From Entrophospora sp. SA101 (Eukaryota; Glomeromycota; Glomeromycetes; Entrophosporales; Entrophosporaceae), in contig CAUDNR010001049.1 in assembly GCA_958430865.1 (NCBI GenBank), positions 1 through 18,617 of the forward strand: a DNA stretch of 18,617 bases, read 5' to 3'. The notes under the pieces are model-generated. The model was not told where the DNA came from and made no database searches. It saw nothing but the letters and a program-made list of their open reading frames with translations. Both the position numbers and the translations under genes were made by a program. Below, piece by piece: positions 16,365 to 18,617 of this stretch. Position 1 is the stretch's first letter; each line of letters begins with the position of its first letter.

Positions 16365-18374
16365 AACATTATAATAATTATTTTTCATTGGTTTATTATA
16401 ATTATCAATAATTGGACTCATTTTGTTATTTGTATCAAAATAAGGTTTACTATTATATCCTCCTAGTAATTGTTGTTGATGTTGTAATATTGGATTGTAA
16501 ATATTATTATTATTGGTTCCAGATAGTTGTGAATTATCTATTTGATTGTTAGTATGAGATAGGTGGTATAAGTTTTGAGATTGATTTTCATAATATTCAG
16601 ATGAATTATAAGATTTAATATTATTATTAGATATAATTGTGGCAGCAGTATCTTCACCATCATTATTAGTGATGTTAAGTTCATTTAATTGATCGACTAC
16701 TTCATTATTTGGTTCATCCCGAATTTTTTGATTGTCGGGCGAACCTGAAACTCCGTTTTGTTGCTGTTGATGATGATATTGAAATTCTTGATTATTAACA
16801 GATATAGACGATGATGATGATGCTTTTTGAGAGTGATATTGATAATTAAAATTATTGACATAATTCGCATTTATATCATTATTTTGTTGAGTGTAATTAT
16901 CATTTGAAAAACTTTGATAAACTGCTGTACTATTATTGTCATTATCGTTATTCTGTCGTATATTATAATTATAGATAGATTTAGGTGTACTGTTAGAAGA
17001 TGGTGAATGGAATTTTGAACCAGGAACGTCATTGTCTCTAAATAATATATAGGGAACAAAAGTTCTTATTCTCGGCCTAATAGATAACTCATTAGTTAGT
17101 AAAATATCACCATCATCATTATTATTACTATGATTGCTTTCGTTGGTGTGGCCAACTGTATTAGAATTTGAGAAAGTGTCTAAATTTGTAAAAAATTCTT
17201 TAGAATGATTTTGTAGATCCTCTGTACAGACAGATTTATTGTTATTTAATAAACCACTGCTTGTATTTTGTGATGATTGTTGTGATTGTGGTGATTGTAT
17301 TGGCTGTATTTGTTGTGATGTTTGTTGTAGTTGTTTATCATATGATTTATCAAAAGTAATATCTGAACTATGAGAGTATTGAACTCTATGACTATGTACT
17401 TTAGAAGAAGCAGATCGAGAAATTCTATAGTTCATATTATTGTTTTTGTTTTTGTCACCTTTGTAATTGTTAAAATATTTGGGACTAGATTTTCCTAAAT
17501 TTTGTGATGAGTTATCATGATTAATAATATTGTTAAAAGATGAATCGTTATCATCATTATTGGAATAATTAATTATTGGAAGATCTTCTATTACACGCCT
17601 TTCGTGGTCAGAGGTTGGGGAAGTGATAAATGATGTTGGAACAGAAGTATTTAAATAAGAATGTAAAGAACGTTGAGGCTTTTTTTTATGCTGATCATGG
17701 TGTGCTGGTTTAATAAATTCATATGAACTTTTTTTTTTATGTTGATTTCTTTTTTTTTTTTGTTGTTGATTACTATTAACATAAGATTTATTAAAGGTAA
17801 TATCTGAGCCATGAGAATGTTGAACTCTATGATTAGAAACTTTAGAATAAGCAGAAGAAGTAATAACAACAGATTGAGAAATTTCATAATTCATGTTATC
17901 GTTGTTGCTGTTAAAATACTTGGAATTAGATTTTCCTAAATTTTGTGAGGAGTTATCATGATTGAATGCATCATTATTATAAATAATATTGTTAAAAGAT
18001 GAATCGTTAATTATTGGAAGATCTTCGATTACACGCCTTTCGTGGTCAGAGGTTGGGGAAGTGATAAATGATGTTGGAACAGAATTATTTAAAGAAGAAT
18101 GTAAAGAACGTTGAGGCTTTCTTTTCTGTTGATCATAATGTGCTGGTTTAATAAATTCATACAAGTTTTTTTTTTTATATTGAATTTGATCTTTTCTTTG
18201 TTGTTGGTTATTTAGATCGTTATTATAATGATTGCCACTCTCATTGCTTTTACTTTGCTATAATAATAATAGTAATAATAATAATTAAGAATTAACAATA
18301 TTGCACATGATCATTTGTACAGTACCGAATTTCTATTAAATATTCATATAAACATTTACCGAACATTGTTCCAT
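14827..18374 (-). CDS. RBR-type E3 ubiquitin ligase with TPR-like helices and Asn-rich disordered N-terminus
   Basis: Exons on the minus strand: 18374-18360, 18257-15445, 15363-15013 and 14917-14827, encoding 1089 residues. All introns are GT-AG and all phases fit. RBR ligases take ubiquitin from an E2 onto a RING2 cysteine, then pass it to a substrate (family knowledge). RING1 has C870, C873, C889, H891, C896, C899, C918 and C923. IBR has C962, C967, C984, C987, C992, H995, H1000 and C1005. RING2 has C1030, C1033, C1048, C1053, C1058, C1061, H1076 and C1080, with catalytic C1043 in EGCDHMTC. Residues 743-840 form about three TPR-like helix pairs. Residues 1-740 are Asn/Ser/Gln-rich and disordered, with two copies of a 146-residue unit and an Asn run near 640. 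The 5-residue first exon is the least certain part, but no in-frame ATG exists in the second exon before the repeats. Substrate and partners are unknown. Confidence 0.88.
14918..15012 (-). other. RBR gene intron, 95 bp
   Basis: GTAAGT...ATTAG splits a Leu codon (TT|A) within RING2. The next exon supplies the final RING2 Cys1061, His1076 and Cys1080, which confirms the join. Confidence 0.92.
15364..15444 (-). other. RBR gene intron, 81 bp
   Basis: GTAAGA...ATTAG splits an Arg codon (AG|A) between RING1 and IBR. Reading through the donor would end the protein at once (TAA), which supports splicing. Confidence 0.9.
16333..16366 (-). repeat. Asn-coding trinucleotide run
   Basis: About ten pure AAC codons in the RBR gene (GTT repeats on the plus strand), giving a run of about 11 Asn near residue 640. 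A pure-codon tract like this is prone to length change. Confidence 0.9.
17300..18175 (-). repeat. 438-bp tandem duplication inside the RBR gene
   Basis: YEFIKPAHYDQ at 18161 recurs as YEFIKPAHHDQ at 17723, exactly 438 bp (146 codons) away. SFITSPTSDHERRVIEDLPI, HDNSSQNLGKS and SDITF(N/D)KSY keep the same order in both copies. Indels between them are multiples of three. Conservation is strongest in the basic front part and in the SPTSDHERRVIEDLP block. Confidence 0.95.
18258..18359 (-). other. RBR gene first intron, 102 bp (predicted)
   Basis: GTAAAT follows ATGGAACAATGTTCG, and the acceptor TTATTATTATAG precedes CAAAGTAAAAGC. The phase is zero. A stop codon (TAG, part of the acceptor) closes the main exon frame upstream, so a separate start exon is required. 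The exact donor is an inference. Confidence 0.65.
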
Positions 18375-18617
18375 TTTCTCTTTATTTATAATTTTTTTTT
18401 GCTTTTAGCATAGATAAATGCGCGTTTTTTTAAAAAAAATGTAACAGTAAATAGAAAATAGTAATAGTAATACTAGTAATGATATGAGAGCATGATGGAA
18501 AGTTCGATTTATCACGTTTACAGTGCGGATCACCTATTACTATGGTTGGCTCGGTCTAAAGACCTCCTATTGCTGCGCCACGTGGACAAATTTCAAAAAT
18601 AGCGATTTCGTGATTCG
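18375..18617 (-). promoter_or_regulatory. Upstream region of the RBR gene with an E-box
   Basis: The outer 120 bp are richer in GC than the rest. They hold the palindrome CCACGTGG (18578-18585), an E-box core for bHLH factors, about 204 bp before the ATG, and a GGTCT-AA-AGACC inverted repeat near 18554. A-rich leader DNA runs up to the start (GAGAAAATGG). No clear TATA box at a normal distance. The role is inferred. Confidence 0.35.

Noticed and set aside
16871..17887. Minus-strand ORFs of 62 and 78 codons overlapping the RBR exon
   Set aside because: Ile/Leu-rich shadow frames of Asn-rich coding repeats.
15441..18164. RBR protein starting at the TTG at 18164 and stopping at 15441
   Set aside because: The codon is TTG, not ATG, the frame stays open upstream, and the stop lies inside a clear intron. 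Splicing gives complete IBR and RING2 domains.

Overview
The window looks like fungal nuclear DNA, most likely from an arbuscular mycorrhizal fungus such as Rhizophagus (inference). It is very AT-rich, has short GT-AG introns, is crowded with decayed DNA transposons and MITEs, and carries a TPR-RBR ubiquitin ligase with a long Asn/Ser/Gln-rich front. I see only one clearly intact protein-coding gene. No rRNA, tRNA or CRISPR array was found.

Layout. 1-4003 (+): an intron-containing DDE transposase pseudogene whose left end lies outside the window. Its fourth recognisable intron holds an AT-rich minisatellite and an LTR-like element (1354-2224) oriented to the minus strand. 4230-4636 (-): two short ORFs in an island of higher GC, of unknown origin. 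4954-6627: a complete Tc1-like transposon with 180-bp terminal inverted repeats, a TA duplication and a dead transposase. 7035-7875: two pogo/Tigger-like transposon ends meeting at one TA, one carrying the C-terminal part of a DDE_1 transposase. 7876-8094: a near-perfect palindromic MITE that cuts this transposase off. 8226-8610: a tandem repeat of about 115-124 bp. 8855-9120: another MITE. 9438-10125 (-): a decayed gene with a predicted helix-turn-helix end, interrupted by a hAT-like MITE with a perfect 8-bp target duplication. 10608-11816: a 1.2-kb non-autonomous element flanked by TTAA. 11817-14826: mostly featureless AT-rich DNA with a few repeats and possible coding relics.

14827-18374 (-): the RBR E3 ligase gene, which I reconstruct as four exons (1089 residues). 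A Met-Glu-Gln-Cys-Ser first exon leads to a roughly 740-residue disordered region containing a 146-residue tandem duplication, then TPR-like helices, RING1, IBR and RING2 with a catalytic cysteine. All splice phases fit.

The most interesting items are the prion-like-TPR-RBR protein and its internal duplication, and the several transposon insertions whose boundaries can be read to the base. The rest is transposon decay in an accessory region; I see no defence system or operon-like set of cooperating genes.
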